Positions 31,378 through 44,356 of a DNA stretch of 64,000 bases are shown one piece after another. The stretch comes from Auricularia sp. M13 (taxonomy: Eukaryota > Basidiomycota > Agaricomycetes > Auriculariales > Auriculariaceae): the NCBI GenBank assembly GCA_037042915.1, contig CM073199.1:1736001-1800000 (forward strand), read 5' to 3'. Positions within the stretch are counted from its first letter, which is position 1, and each line of letters begins with the position of its first letter. Made by a program: the position numbers and the translations under genes. Under the pieces are notes generated by a model that was not told the origin of the DNA, did no database searches, and was given only the letters and a program-made list of their open reading frames with translations.

Positions 31378-34300
31378 ATGACTTCAGACTCGTCCTCAAC
31401 GCCGCAGTCCGTCGAGGTAGAGCGTGTTTATATCCTAGTTATCATCGCTCATATCTTGGCAGGACAAATGGCTGCTGCTCCCAGCATTTTTACGCGTCAA
31501 GGGACTGGTGAAGCAGCACATCGACTCGTTCAACTATTTCGTGGACGTCGACCTGAACAACATCCTCAAGGCCAACAACAAGGTCACCTCGGACGTCGAC
31601 CCGCGTTTCTGGCTCAAGTACACGGACATACGCGTCGGTAGGCCCGACCGCACCGACGCGGACGCCATCGACCGCAGCATCACGCCGCACGAGTGCAGGC
31701 TGCGCGACACGACCTACAGCGCGCCCATTCTTGTCACAGTCCAGTACACGCGCGGGAAATATGTCGTAAAGAAGCAGAACGTGACCATCGGCCGCATGCC
31801 CATTATGCTCCGGAGCAACAAATGCGTGCTCACCGGCATGAACGAAGCCCAGCTCGCCCGCGCCGTCGAGTGTCCGCTTGATCCTGGCGGATATTTCATC
31901 GTCAAGGGCACCGAGAAGGTCATCCTCGTCCAGGAGCAGCTCAGCAAGAACAGAATCATCGTCGAGCGCGATCCCACGAAGGGCATCGTCCAAGCGAGCG
32001 TCACGTCCTCCACGCATGGCGGCATGAAAACCAAGACTTACGTCGTCACGAAGAAGGGCAACATCTACCTTCGTCACAACTCGATTCACGAGGACGTCCC
32101 CATTGTCATCGCGCTCAAAGCACTCGGTATTCAGTCCGACAAGGAAATTCTCATGGTCACAGCCGGTGGCAACGAGGCTTTCCGCTCGATATTCTCGCCC
32201 AACCTGGAAGAAGCATCCAAGCTGGGAGTCTTTACGCGGCAGCAAGCACTTGACTACATTGGCGCGCGTGTCAAGATCAACCGTCGCGTCATCGGGCCTC
32301 GTCGACCGCCTTGGGAAGACGCGTTGGAGGCCCTCGCAACCGTCATCCTTGCGCACCTCCCGGTGGAGAACTTTGACTTCCGGCCGAAAGCTGTCTTCGT
32401 CGCCACCATGGCGCGGCGCGTGCTTATGGCCGTGCAGGACGAGAAGCTCGTCGATGACCGCGACTACGTGGGCAACAAGCGGCTCGAGCTCGCTGGCCAG
32501 CTGCTCGCGCTGCTCTTCGAGGACCTCTTCAAGCGGTTCAACACGGAGCTCAAGTCGAGCATCGACAAGGTGCTCAAGAAGCCGTCGCGGACTTCCGAGT
32601 TCGACGCCGGCCAGACACTGCAGTTCATGGGCGACCACATTACCGCTGGCTTCGTGCGCGCCATCAGTACGGGCAACTGGTCGCTCAAGCGCTTCAAGAT
32701 GGAGCGTGCGGGCGTGACGCACGTCCTCAGCCGTCTGAGCTTCATCGCCGCGCTGGGCATGATGACGCGCATCACCAGTCAGTTCGAGAAGACCCGCAAG
32801 GTGTCTGGACCGCGTGCGCTGCAGCCCAGTCAGTGGGGCATGTTGTGCCCGAGTGACACGCCCGAAGGCGAGGCGTGCGGCCTCGTCAAGAATCTTGCTC
32901 TCATGACGCACATCACCACCGACGTGGAGGAAGAACCCATCATCCGACTCGCCTTCATGCTCGGTGTCGAGGGTATCTACTCTCCCAGATATCAAAACGG
33001 GCATTTCTGACTTTTTGACAGATGTATGTCTGGCGACGGGCGCCGAGATGTACGAGCACAACAACTTCATGGTGCACGTAAACGGCCTCATCATCGGGCT
33101 CACACGCACGCCTCTGCGCTTCGTCGCCCAACTGCGCAAGCTTCGGCGCGCGGGGCGCATCAGCGAGTTCGTCAGCGTGTACATCAACCACCACCACCGC
33201 GCAGTCTACATCGCGGGCGACGGCGGGCGCATCTGCCGCCCCCTCATCATCGTCGAGCGCGGGCAGCCGCTCGTCACGCCCGAGCACGTCGCGCTGCTCA
33301 AGGCGGGCAAGATGAACTTCGACTCGTTCCTCAAGCTCGGCCTCGTCGAGTACCTCGATGTGAACGAGGAGAACGACTCGCGCATAGCGCTGTACGAGCG
33401 CGACATTGTCCTCACTGGACCCGGGCGCACGACGCATTTGGAGATCGAACCATTCACCATCCTCGGCGCCGTCGCTGGCCTCATCCCGTACCCGCATCAC
33501 AACCAGTCGCCGCGCAATACGTACCAATGCGCCATGGGCAAGCAGGCAATTGGCGCTATTGCGTACAATCAGCTTAACCGCATCGACACGTTGCTTTATC
33601 TGCTTGTCTACCCGCAGAAGCCCATGGTCAAGACGCGCACGATCGAGCTCGTCGGCTATGAACGTCTACCTGCTGGACAGAATGCCACTGTGGCGGTCAT
33701 GAGTTATTCCGGGTACGATATCGAGGACGCGTTGATTCTGAACAAGGTCAGGAGCTTCGGCGTTTCATTGTGGTGATAGACTGACAGTCGCTCGTAGGCC
33801 AGCTTGGACAGAGGATACGGGCGGTGTCAGGTCATGCGCAAGAACGTGACGATGATACGAAAGTACCCAAACGGCACACACGACCGGCTCGCGGACGCGC
33901 CGAAGGACGAGAACGGGAACGTGCAGAAGCGGTACGACATCATCCAGCTCGACGGCATCGCCGGCGTGGGCGAACGCGTCGACCCGGGCGACATCTACGT
34001 CAACAAGCAGACGCCGACGAACGCGAACGACAACTCGACGGGCATGGACGGCGCCGTCGCCGCGAGCTACCGCAACACGCCCATGTCGTACAAGTCGCCC
34101 GTCGCGGGCTACATCGACAAGGTCATGCTCAGCGAGACGGAGAACGACAACACGCTCGTCAAGGTGCTCATCCGCCAGACGCGGCGCCCGGAGCTTGGTG
34201 ACAAGTTCTCGTCGCGGCATGGGCAGAAGGGCGTCTGCGGGTTAATTGTTAACCAGGAAGACATGCCGTTCAATGACCAGGGTGTTTGTCCCGGTATGTG

Positions 34301-35120
34301 GCATGCTATAGTTTCTGCTTGCGTGTGAAGCTGAAGCGCGTCAGACTCCATCATGAACCCTCACGGTTTCCCTTCGCGAATGACCGTTGGGAAGATGATT
34401 GAGCTCATCTCGGGCAAGGCAGGGGTATTGACAGGAAAACTGCGCTATGGAACAGCATTCGGTGGTTCAAAGGTACAGTTGAACTGACCAGCCGCCTTGT
34501 GCATTTCAAAGAGCTTACGCGCACGAAGGTGGAAGACATGTCCAAAATTCTTATTGAGCACGGCTTCAGCTACTCTGGCAAAGACATGCTTACCAGCGGC
34601 ATCACGGGCGAATCTCTGGAAGCGTTTGTATTTTTTGGACCTATTTATTATCAGAAACTCAGTACGTTTAATGGTGTTCATTTCCCTTGGCTCGCATTCT
34701 TATCGTCCTCAGAGCATATGGTCATGGATAAAATGCATGCTCGCGCCCGCGGGCCTCGCGCAACTCTGACACGACAACCAACTGAAGGTCGCTCCCGGGA
34801 CGGTGGTCTCCGTCTGGGCGAGATGGAGCGTGATTGTCTCATCGGGTAAATACCACTGCTACATTTCTGCGCAATCTTCCTCATGCTGCTTCAGCTACGG
34901 CGCAACGCAGCTGCTCCTCGAGCGCCTAATGATCTCGAGCGACAAGTTCGAGGTCTGTGCGTGCGAAACGTGCGGCATCATGGGTTACAACGGCTGGTGC
35001 CCGTATTGCAAGACGAGTCAGAAGGTCGCCAAACTGACCATTCCTTATGCCGCGAAGCTGCTATTCCAGGAGCTCATGGCCATGAACGTGATGCCTCGCA
35101 TGGTATTAGAGGATGTATAA
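31378..35120 (+). CDS. RPC2: DNA-directed RNA polymerase III subunit RPC2
   Basis: Eight exons (31378-31416, 31463-32972, 33022-33746, 33798-34293, 34345-34472, 34529-34661, 34713-34845, 34895-35120) give 1,129 aa, against 1,133 in human POLR3B. Diagnostic segments are [114 protein letters not shown] and the zinc-binding end [19 protein letters not shown]. The ANEK-like loop and the PHECRLRD segment match the Pol III rather than the Pol II homologue. The protein forms half of the active-site cleft that makes tRNA, 5S and U6 RNA. All introns are 46-56 bp. The short N-terminus depends on a 39-nt first exon. Confidence 0.96.
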
Positions 35121-35738
35121 TGCATCGACTGTATCTCTAGACCTCTGATAATCAGATTGAAGGACGACGAGTCAATCGTGGGAATCAACAGGCACTTCAG
35201 CATGGCTGCTGCCAGATTCTGACTCGGTTTCAGGTGACTTCCTTCTGACCGATGGTCACTCTATGGCCAATCCTCTCCGCATCGACCATCGACGACCTAC
35301 TGGCCATTGCGGCCAGCCTGCGCAACTAAGCAACTGCCTTCCATGCCTTTGCCTTAGCACTAGTAATAGTTGGTTCGAACTTCGAAGTGAGTGCTCTGTG
35401 CTGAAGTGATGGGAGTGGGAAGAGCACTGGCAAATGTCAAGTGAGGCAGTTGACACGTGACCACGAGAATCAGAGAGGCGCGAGATCAGAGGAGCCCCGC
35501 CGTTGACAGCGATGGTGCGGTTGGTGGCAAAGGTGCTACGTGCAGTGATTTTTTGTCCGGTCGGATAAGGAGTCCTGCATTGAGTTAAGCTGCATTGTGA
35601 TGGAGGAGCCACAGGCTGCACGACTGCAGAGTTACAATATGTCCTCGGAGACTAACGTCGACTTGGACGTTACGCAAACCTCCGCAAACAGAAGATGCGA
35701 CTGGTTGGGTTCGACCCCGGGTATTGGAAAATTCTATT
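35121..35738. other. Intergenic region
   Basis: No supported gene between the RPC2 stop codon and the left edge of the palindrome. Confidence 0.4.
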
Positions 35739-35765
35739 CAGAAACCCCTTTTTCTGGGGTTTCTG
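35739..35765. repeat. 10-bp hairpin at the left edge of the large palindrome
   Basis: cagaaacccc (35739-35748) pairs perfectly with ggggtttctg (35756-35765) around a 7-base T-rich loop. It ends about 10 bp outside the start of the 1.9-kb arm. It could act as a terminator-like structure or mark the duplication breakpoint. Confidence 0.75.
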
Positions 35766-36406
35766 CGTAGATAAAATACCTTTACCTGCGGCAGCTTCGG
35801 ATGTGACGGCCCTGATGCAGCTCCCAGTCCACGCATGCTGCATCCCCAAGACAGTGGTGATGTGTGGGCGCTGTGTAGCATTCAGGGAGCATAGTCCCTG
35901 CCAACCCGTCAGCACACCGATCGAACTCAAGAGAAAAATTTGTATATAAAGCAAATGACAAAGGAAAAGCTAGTAGCTTTGTGTCCGAGGCGGAAACTGG
36001 GGTATAGATTAACGAGGGCATGGGAGTACGGGACGCCGGGGACAAAGGTCACCACGAGGGCAGAGACAGCGTTGGGGTAGAGATTATACAAGGATGTATA
36101 ATGTCCTTGTGTACGACGCTCTCCGCCGATTCCGGGGCGCACACAGTGCGCGAACGTCGCGAAAGGGAGAGGCGGCAGGCATGAGAATGCCCGCGCTTCA
36201 GGGATGGGACGACGAGTGGCATCCGGGTAACGGCTGGGTAGCGTCGCGACCAGCGCGTCGTCACAAACAATGGGCAAAGAAATGGTGGCGCCGAACGGGC
36301 ATTCGAGGTCCTTTTCATGAAAGTTAGTTTTGGTAACTCCATAGTGGTTAGGAATCGAATCTTACTAGATTTACGAATTGCCGCCATCGCATAAGTGATG
36401 ATAGTG

Positions 36407-37175
36407 TCATCCCCTTTGCGCCTGAGGTCCTGGGAGTTTGTTCGGCTCGGGCTGCAGGAGATGGCACATCTTTCGGAAGGCCGTCTGCGGGAGCATGCAA
36501 ACCGTTTCGAACCCCATACTCAGCCACCCTCCGATGGCTTGTCGCCGTTCGACAACGATGTTGAGAACCCAGAGCACAATCAGAATAGGAATGACCGCAT
36601 AGAACAACTTGTAGTGCAGGATGTAGTTGGCGACAAGCAGCGGTGCAGCAACTCCGATTAAGGCTTGATTTGCCATCCTAGCCTGCACATATCGACATCA
36701 GCGAATGGAGCGATATCAGTCGCATGACGACGGACGGGCATTTCCTCGGCTTTAGGTGCTGCACCCTTGCGAATGACGAATGCGACGTGGTAGAGCACGA
36801 GGATGATGTAGATGAACGCGAACGCTTGGGAGCCGTAGAAGAGATATTCAACGGCACTGCTTGGGGCCGGGTCCATCTTTGTAGCTGCCGCAGACACCAG
36901 CGTGAAAAAGGGCCTATGGCACGGTCAAGTACGGCGCGGATTGCGAGCAGGAAGGATACAAACCCGAAGAAACTAATGACCTACACATTCATGTTAACGT
37001 CTGCACGGTGTGGGTTAGACATGGAGGCGAACCTTAAATCCATCGATCATGATCGGCGCAACGGGAGGAGGAGGAGTTGAAGGTGACGTGGTAGGCTGAG
37101 AGGAAGCGCCTTTGCGTCAACGGTTATACGATGTAGATTGGACCGAAGACAAACCTGAGCTGCGTCGTTTTCCAT
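36407..37175 (-). CDS. Multi-pass membrane protein, left palindrome copy, 188 aa
   Basis: Mirror image of the gene at 38284-39052. Exons on the minus strand are 37175-37155, 37095-37033, 36980-36923, 36884-36736 and 36682-36407. It encodes the same 188 residues with about four hydrophobic segments. Because the arms are identical I cannot tell which copy is ancestral. The two copies are transcribed away from each other with about 1.1 kb, including the loop, between their start codons, so they share a symmetrical bidirectional promoter region. Confidence 0.65.
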
Positions 37176-38283
37176 GTGTTGCACTCTTAGCAGCGGAGGA
37201 AATAGCACTTGTGCATCAGCGGATACACACTATAAGCCTCGCCTGAAGGCTGACCTCGACTGATTTATTCTTCGCGTCTAGCACGATGGAATGAGAGCTG
37301 AGGACGTCGTCGCAGTAAGCGAAAGGCTGCAGGACTGGGCTACAGAACTGGGGTCACTGGGTCTACGGGCCTGTTGACTTTATACCGTCCATGGAGCACC
37401 GTTCCTGGGTCCTGGGCGGTGGTGCACCACATCGCAGCGCAGTGGAAAGGATCTGGTTGTTCTTGCCTTGCATCGCGACGGCAGGTAGGTAAGGTGACGG
37501 CGCTCCGCTGCCTCGGTAACCGACGGCTATTGGACCCATATCGGACCGCATTTTGAGGCTCCCCGTCCTTGTAGACACACTATGAAAATTTGGCTTACAA
37601 AAATTTCTGCATGCAGCCCATCCGATACAGAGATTTCAGAAATCAATGCAAACGGCGACCGGCAAGTTGGAGAACCCCAAGCAGCATGTTATTACGGAAA
37701 GAACATAATCCTGCGAGTGACTCCAACTGAACAGAGTCAGTCGTACGCAGACACGCATTCACGGCGTTAACATGCTGCTTGGGGTTCTCCAACTTGCCGG
37801 TCGCCGTTTGCATTGATTTCTGAAATCTCTGTATCGGATGGGCTGCATGCAGAAATTTTTGTAAGCCAAATTTTCATAGTGTGTCTACAAGGACGGGGAG
37901 CCTCAAAATGCGGTCCGATATGGGTCCAATAGCCGTCGGTTACCGAGGCAGCGGAGCGCCGTCACCTTACCTACCTGCCGTCGCGATGCAAGGCAAGAAC
38001 AACCAGATCCTTTCCACTGCGCTGCGATGTGGTGCACCACCGCCCAGGACCCAGGAACGGTGCTCCATGGACGGTATAAAGTCAACAGGCCCGTAGACCC
38101 AGTGACCCCAGTTCTGTAGCCCAGTCCTGCAGCCTTTCGCTTACTGCGACGACGTCCTCAGCTCTCATTCCATCGTGCTAGACGCGAAGAATAAATCAGT
38201 CGAGGTCAGCCTTCAGGCGAGGCTTATAGTGTGTATCCGCTGATGCACAAGTGCTATTTCCTCCGCTGCTAAGAGTGCAACAC

Positions 38284-39052
38284 ATGGAAAACGACGCAGC
38301 TCAGGTTTGTCTTCGGTCCAATCTACATCGTATAACCGTTGACGCAAAGGCGCTTCCTCTCAGCCTACCACGTCACCTTCAACTCCTCCTCCTCCCGTTG
38401 CGCCGATCATGATCGATGGATTTAAGGTTCGCCTCCATGTCTAACCCACACCGTGCAGACGTTAACATGAATGTGTAGGTCATTAGTTTCTTCGGGTTTG
38501 TATCCTTCCTGCTCGCAATCCGCGCCGTACTTGACCGTGCCATAGGCCCTTTTTCACGCTGGTGTCTGCGGCAGCTACAAAGATGGACCCGGCCCCAAGC
38601 AGTGCCGTTGAATATCTCTTCTACGGCTCCCAAGCGTTCGCGTTCATCTACATCATCCTCGTGCTCTACCACGTCGCATTCGTCATTCGCAAGGGTGCAG
38701 CACCTAAAGCCGAGGAAATGCCCGTCCGTCGTCATGCGACTGATATCGCTCCATTCGCTGATGTCGATATGTGCAGGCTAGGATGGCAAATCAAGCCTTA
38801 ATCGGAGTTGCTGCACCGCTGCTTGTCGCCAACTACATCCTGCACTACAAGTTGTTCTATGCGGTCATTCCTATTCTGATTGTGCTCTGGGTTCTCAACA
38901 TCGTTGTCGAACGGCGACAAGCCATCGGAGGGTGGCTGAGTATGGGGTTCGAAACGGTTTGCATGCTCCCGCAGACGGCCTTCCGAAAGATGTGCCATCT
39001 CCTGCAGCCCGAGCCGAACAAACTCCCAGGACCTCAGGCGCAAAGGGGATGA
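38284..39052 (+). CDS. Multi-pass membrane protein, right palindrome copy, 188 aa
   Basis: Five exons (38284-38304, 38364-38426, 38479-38536, 38575-38723, 38777-39052) give 188 aa with consistent phases. A Pro/Thr-rich N-terminus (SPSTPPPPVAPIMIDGFK) is followed by four likely membrane helices: VISFFGFVSFLLAIRAVL, AFAFIYIILVLYHVAFVI, ALIGVAAPLLVANYIL and AVIPILIVLWVLNIVV. The C-terminus is polar and ends GPQAQRG. The intron at 38537-38574 is only 38 bp, shorter than usual, so that junction is the least certain. I do not recognise the family; a small endomembrane protein is a fair guess. Both palindrome arms keep the frame open. Confidence 0.65.
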
Positions 39053-39684
39053 CACTATCATCACTTATGCGATGGCGGCAATTCGTAAATCTAGTAAGAT
39101 TCGATTCCTAACCACTATGGAGTTACCAAAACTAACTTTCATGAAAAGGACCTCGAATGCCCGTTCGGCGCCACCATTTCTTTGCCCATTGTTTGTGACG
39201 ACGCGCTGGTCGCGACGCTACCCAGCCGTTACCCGGATGCCACTCGTCGTCCCATCCCTGAAGCGCGGGCATTCTCATGCCTGCCGCCTCTCCCTTTCGC
39301 GACGTTCGCGCACTGTGTGCGCCCCGGAATCGGCGGAGAGCGTCGTACACAAGGACATTATACATCCTTGTATAATCTCTACCCCAACGCTGTCTCTGCC
39401 CTCGTGGTGACCTTTGTCCCCGGCGTCCCGTACTCCCATGCCCTCGTTAATCTATACCCCAGTTTCCGCCTCGGACACAAAGCTACTAGCTTTTCCTTTG
39501 TCATTTGCTTTATATACAAATTTTTCTCTTGAGTTCGATCGGTGTGCTGACGGGTTGGCAGGGACTATGCTCCCTGAATGCTACACAGCGCCCACACATC
39601 ACCACTGTCTTGGGGATGCAGCATGCGTGGACTGGGAGCTGCATCAGGGCCGCTACATCCGAAGCTGCCGCAGGTATAGGTATA

Positions 39685-40519
39685 TATTGGGTCCGCTCCC
39701 GAATGGCTCCACTGTGTCTGCACGTCTCCCAGGGCCAATTCAGACGAATGTACAATCGGGCGGAAATATCGAAATTCACCGGTTTTTGGAGCTCGCGGAT
39801 ATACCGCCCGAGTCGCAGAATGCGATGAGAAGCTTCAGCGAATGGGCTCCATAGTGTGCGGAACTGGATTGGTCGAGTCCAAACGGAAATTTACTCTTCG
39901 ACATTCACCTGATCGTTCGCCGCCACCACGCTGCTCTCACGTTAGTCTGGGTGTAAGCACACGGAAAGAATTCATACAATAGCGCTGCAAATGCACTTGC
40001 CAAAATTGGTGCACTGAAAGACCCGTGCAACGGCAACCCTAGAAGTGCTCTGAGCTTCCAGGCGCTAGTGATTCAAAAGCTCTGCTATGTCAACAAATAA
40101 AATCCTGTTTTCCGCGATGACAATCCGACTCGGACTAATCGCTGCGCGGGCTATTGTTTTTTTCATGCGGGGCATTGTTAACGCGGGCCAGTTGTCGCAA
40201 AGCGCCTGGGGACAGTTTTTTGGATCTCGCGGAAGCAGCTCAAGAGATCACCATCCTCTGGGCTGCATGTTGCTGAAGGTGGTGAATGCAGTGCAGAGAG
40301 GAAGAGACTGGGTGAGGAAACTTCCGGTCCCAGTCAACCAGCCGCATGCGTACGCGACGGGATTACCTGGCCGCGTCGTCCCTCTCGCCAACCCAAGGAG
40401 CGCAACACTGTGAGATCGACAACGCCAGAAGAATGCGACGGTAAAAGGTCGGTGCGAAACAGACAGTCGGCAGACGCCCTAGAGTGTGCGCTCGTCGCGT
40501 CCGTACGACGCGCCAAAGC
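39685..40519. other. Intergenic region
   Basis: No gene seen. Sequence just beyond the right arm is unrelated to that beyond the left arm. Confidence 0.4.
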
Positions 40520-42565
40520 TCATTGAAGGGAGGCGTGCCAACTCCAAATGTCGAGCACGACGGTCGTCTGTACAGTAGGGACGCGGCAATTAGAAAGCTG
40601 CTCAAGAGCCCGAATGATGATACTTGCTCACCGACTCGGCGGCCTGCCGCTCCATCCGGCGCATTTTCAAAATCTCGAGTTTCCGTTTCATCCGACGCAG
40701 GCGCCGCTCGCGCCTGAGCCGGGCCTCCTCGATCTCGGCCTAAAGGCGGCGTCAGCACCCTGCCATGGAGAGAAAATACACAGCGCTAGTTCACTCACGT
40801 CCGATACCGACGACTGTTCGGCGGCGATGTCGGTGAATACGTGCCAGCGATTGGCACTCGGGACGCGCTGCTTAGGTCAATCAGCCGGCTGCCCAGAAAA
40901 CACAACATGTAGAGGGACACATACCGCAGCAAGTCCCCAGGAAAGCGAGAATGCTGAGCGACTGAGCATGTGGTAGTGCGCAAAGAGGGCAAATCGAAGT
41001 AACAATGCCGTTGGAAGTCCATGAAGTGCTTTTCTGATGCCTTTTCCAGGCGACGGCGAGCGTTTCTCCTTCATGTTTGGGCTTGAAGCGGTCGAAAAAG
41101 GTGTAATGTGGAAGACATCCGCGAGCCATCATGGTCACCTGCAGTTGCAGCTGGACGACGGCGTTTTGGATGCTCTCGTCGCGGGTGCAAGGTGAACAAT
41201 CACTAACCTGGCGCTAGCTCCGTGAGGAGAGCCGGGGTCGGGGTGCGATGGCCTTGCGTGCTCTGCTTTCCTGATCTCTTTGCCGGGCTTCCCGGCCGCG
41301 TTGCGCGCCGCCTTCTCGGCCGCATTGCGTGCAGCTTTCTCGGCCGCCCTACGCGCAGCTCTGGCGCTCTCCAACCGATCAAGCTCACGCTCGATTTCGT
41401 CCAGTTGCAGGTTTATGACCACGAGCGGGTCGCGCTGGGGGAATACGAACCCCCCGTCCCGAATGAATTTACTGCGCCCAGGCAGCTGTGACGCGGATAT
41501 CCGAACCGCGAGAGCCGGGCTGGTGCTTGGGCATGGGCTGTAAGTATTGGGTGGAGTCAGTACTCGAGCAAGAGGACGGATTGTTTACACTTACGAAGGG
41601 CGCGTAATCCGCCGCGCGGAGAAGAGCGTTCAAGCGGACAAGCCTCGGTGGGCGGGCTGCGGGGACGTACTACTATGGAGCGTCAGCAGCCTGCCAGGAG
41701 TAAGGCCAGACACCATGAAGGAGCATGCACCTCTTGCTGTCCCGCAATTGACGCGAAGTCATGGAGGCGCGAGGTACCTCGGAAGACGCGTCAATTCCTG
41801 ACGCGTGTTGAGTGGCGGACATAGTTCTTACCCTGGGAAGCGCTCTCCGCCGACGAAATCTGGGTAGTCGAGGAGGGCATGGGGTGCGGGGTTTGGGCAA
41901 GGACCCGACTCTACCACGGCCGTCTGGCCAGACAATGCCAGTAGGGCTTGTGCGGCGTCTTCCTCCGGGCTCGCATTGGCGGAGGATGTGTTGGCGGCCC
42001 GCGCATGCGGGGCGGACGCTGGGAGCGTCCACTTGATGGCAGCGCCGGCGTCCAACCTGACTCGTATTTTCGCCGTTGATTTCAGCAATTGGCTTTCGAA
42101 CAATGGGCTGACGTCTACGGCGGCGGTCGCCGCGCTCGGGACTGGCGACGGGGTCTCCTCGTCGGCGTCGCCGGCCTTCATGGCCAGCAGCAAAAGCGCG
42201 TTTCTGATTAGCCTTTACTCACATTGCGGCAGCTCAAGCTTACCGTGACCCCCTTGTCGAGGGGGAAAGCGGCGAGGTATGTTTCGTTCATTCGGCGGCC
42301 TGGCACATATTCAGCATCCTGTTCACGGAATTTGAGTAGTCGAAGGGTTACTTACGGCGCAATGTTCCGATTCGGTCTCCCTCCACCTCGGAAGCCAGCT
42401 CTGCATGGCGCCTGACCCCAGACGGCTGAAAGGCCTCGTGTAGTAGCTGAAGACGCGCCTGCAGCACAGCCTGGAAGATGTTTGGATTCAAGTGAGCACC
42501 GTGACGACGCGGAGTGGCAGGCGGACACCGGACTCGGAGAGCACGAACGTCTTTTGAGCTAGCAT
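40520..42565 (-). CDS. Unknown protein with Lys/Arg-rich coiled coils
   Basis: A minus-strand multi-exon gene starting at ATG 42565. The N-terminal exons read MLAQKTFVLSESGVRLPLRV and AVLQARLQLLHEAFQPSGV. A middle exon (about 41840-42175) carries SPLFESQLLKSTAKIRVRL and SPEEDAAQALLALSGQTAV. Later exons carry FVFPQRDPLVVINLQLDEIE with an Ala/Arg-rich helix (ERELDRLESARAARRAAEKA), and EIEEARLRRERRLRRMKRK, both strong coiled coils. It ends TTVVLDIWSWHASLQ. One early intron would be only 29 bp, and one internal junction I could not phase, so exact exons are uncertain. The middle exon is duplicated in the separate gene at 50678-51194. Function unknown; the composition suggests a nuclear or structural role. 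Confidence 0.55.
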
Positions 42566-43044
42566 ATCCGATGACCATTGAGGACGTTGGAGCCTGCGAA
42601 TTGTGGCGTGGGGCGCGTATAGCGGATTCGAAGTGAGGGTCCTGCCAGTGTTTCCGCATTGGAAGGAGTCGGAAGAGAGCACACGGGTAATGAGGCGGTT
42701 AGATGTCAATGCAGCGACGAAAAAAGGCAGGAGACTCAGAGCAGCCCGGTCCTTATAGCGCGACAGCGATGAAGGTGCCACACGCCACCGGCACAAGAAT
42801 TTTTTGTGAGGCTGATCATGAGAACACGCCAGAAGCGAGCGGGTTGGTCGAACAAAGAGTCTTTTTGTTGAGCTCCATTATGCTGGAGGAGAAGCCTCAG
42901 CCGGCGCGCTTCGTTGAGTGCCGCCCGTAGGATTCTAACGCTGGCGGGACGGTCGCTCCTCAACATAGTGGCGCTAGATAGATTGGGACAAAGGTATGAG
43001 TACAGCGCAGCAGATAATACATACAGTACACCAATATACCCATG

Positions 43045-44356
43045 CTACAACGGGCTCGACCGGGCAGGCTCGCCCATGAATCCGTATTCCTCCAGAAAAT
43101 CGAGCAGCGCGGCGGTCGAGACGAGCGAGTTGAGGTATTTCATCCCTGGGCGACTCAGTCTGCTCTCGAGCATAAATGCACTGGGATCATCCGTTTGAGA
43201 TTATCGAGCAGGCGCGCGAGATGCGGTGCGTACATTTGTCGATGTATAAGGCCGAACTGCAGGCCGTAGCCGATGGCGAGGTTCATAAACCGCTTGAGTC
43301 GAGTCAGCTTTTATTCCATATCCCAGACGATGCGCAGGGCAAAGGAGGCGCTAGACGCACCTGAACGGCCTCGTCAGGCGCGTGCGCGTCCCCGCGGAAC
43401 AGCGCGGGGTTCGCAAGCAGGCCGCGTGCGGCCATGACGCCTTGCACGCCTGTTTCCTGTCGTATTCGTTGGGCATCGGAGAGCGACCAGCAGTCGCCAT
43501 TCGCGACGACGGGGATCTGGCCCTTGGCGAACTCCACGGCGAAGCGAATGCTCTCGAGCGAGACGGGCACAGTGGACGCTTGGTGGCGCGTGCGGCCGTG
43601 TACTGTTATGTGCGATGCGCCCGCGTGGATTGCTTCGACGAAAGCTTAAGCACAGATATCCAGACTAAAATCAGAAAGTGCGAACCAGTTTCCACAAGCT
43701 GCTGCGTCCTGCTCAGGTCACTGTCGACGCGAATTTTTATCGACACGGGGAAGTCTTGCTCGCCGATGCGCGCTTTGGCGGTGCGAATGAGGTCCTGCAC
43801 GCGTTCTGGCTGGCGCAGGAGCCACGATCCTACGTGCTCGGCATACGCCCAAGGTTGCGGGCATCCTATCCTGCCAGCAGCGCGTCAGCCACCGCAGTTA
43901 AGGGCACGACAGAGGACTGACCACAATTGAGATCGATGCCGTCGACATAGGGCCGTATGAGCTCGCACGCATCGGCGAACGTCCGCCCGTCCGTCGCAGC
44001 AAACTGCGCGACGAGCGCCCCGCGCACAGTGATTGGACTTCGAGTCTGGCGGTCGGTGAGGCTGAAGATGCCGCGCTCGCGGAGGCCGGAGGTCGTGAAG
44101 TCTGCCGCGCGCGCGTTGGCCGACCGCGAGAATTCGGCGGCGAGCATCATGGGCGTATGCGTAATGTGGCAATCGTAGTGCGCGACCAGCTCTCTGAATG
44201 GCACTGGCGGGCAAGTCAACACGTGCTGCAGTCTGCTCGTCGTTACGCACGTTTTGAATAGCGGACCATCGGTGCAGCGACGTTGACGCCCTCAAATCTG
44301 GTCAGCATCTGGTCTGGCGGTAGGACCAGCGGCTGGTCCGTAGAGTCCGAGTCCAT
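43045..44356 (-). CDS. DUS4: tRNA-dihydrouridine synthase 4 (U20a/U20b)
   Basis: Six exons (44356-44251, 44203-43922, 43865-43686, 43644-43361, 43292-43234, 43180-43045) give 348 aa. Conserved Dus features are VAAPMVRYSKLPFRELVAHY, the FMN-domain TPMMLAAEF, YVDGIDLNCGCPQPWA with the catalytic Cys, VSIKIRVDSDLSRT, HITVHGRTRHQA, IPVVANGDCWSL and GVMAARGLLANPALFRG. The order and spacing match the DUS4/DUS4L subgroup, not DUS1-3. There is no zinc finger. The enzyme reduces uridines in the D-loop of tRNAs using FMN and NADPH. It is transcribed away from SRP9, with only 77 bp between the two start codons. Confidence 0.93.

Larger units (their letters stand above)
35775..39684. repeat. 3.9-kb palindrome, arms ~1.92 kb, 76-bp loop
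   Basis: Bases 35775-37691 recur in reverse complement at 37768-39684; paired positions sum to 75459. Every longer reading frame I compared between the arms is identical. Differences appear only in the last tens of bases at the outer edges (near 35790 and 39660). The loop is 37692-37767. Near-identity means a very recent inverted duplication, continuing gene conversion between arms, or an assembly artefact. Each arm contains a complete copy of one gene plus about 700 bp beyond it. Confidence 0.95.

Noticed and set aside
31490-33187. 565-codon open frame antisense to RPC2
   Set aside because: It mirrors the largest RPC2 exon, has the charged, repetitive composition of a GC3-rich antisense shadow, and no domain of its own.
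36094-39365. Several 77-118 codon frames repeated on both strands of the palindrome
   Set aside because: They are antisense or UTR frames of the duplicated membrane-protein gene and appear twice only because the arms are identical.
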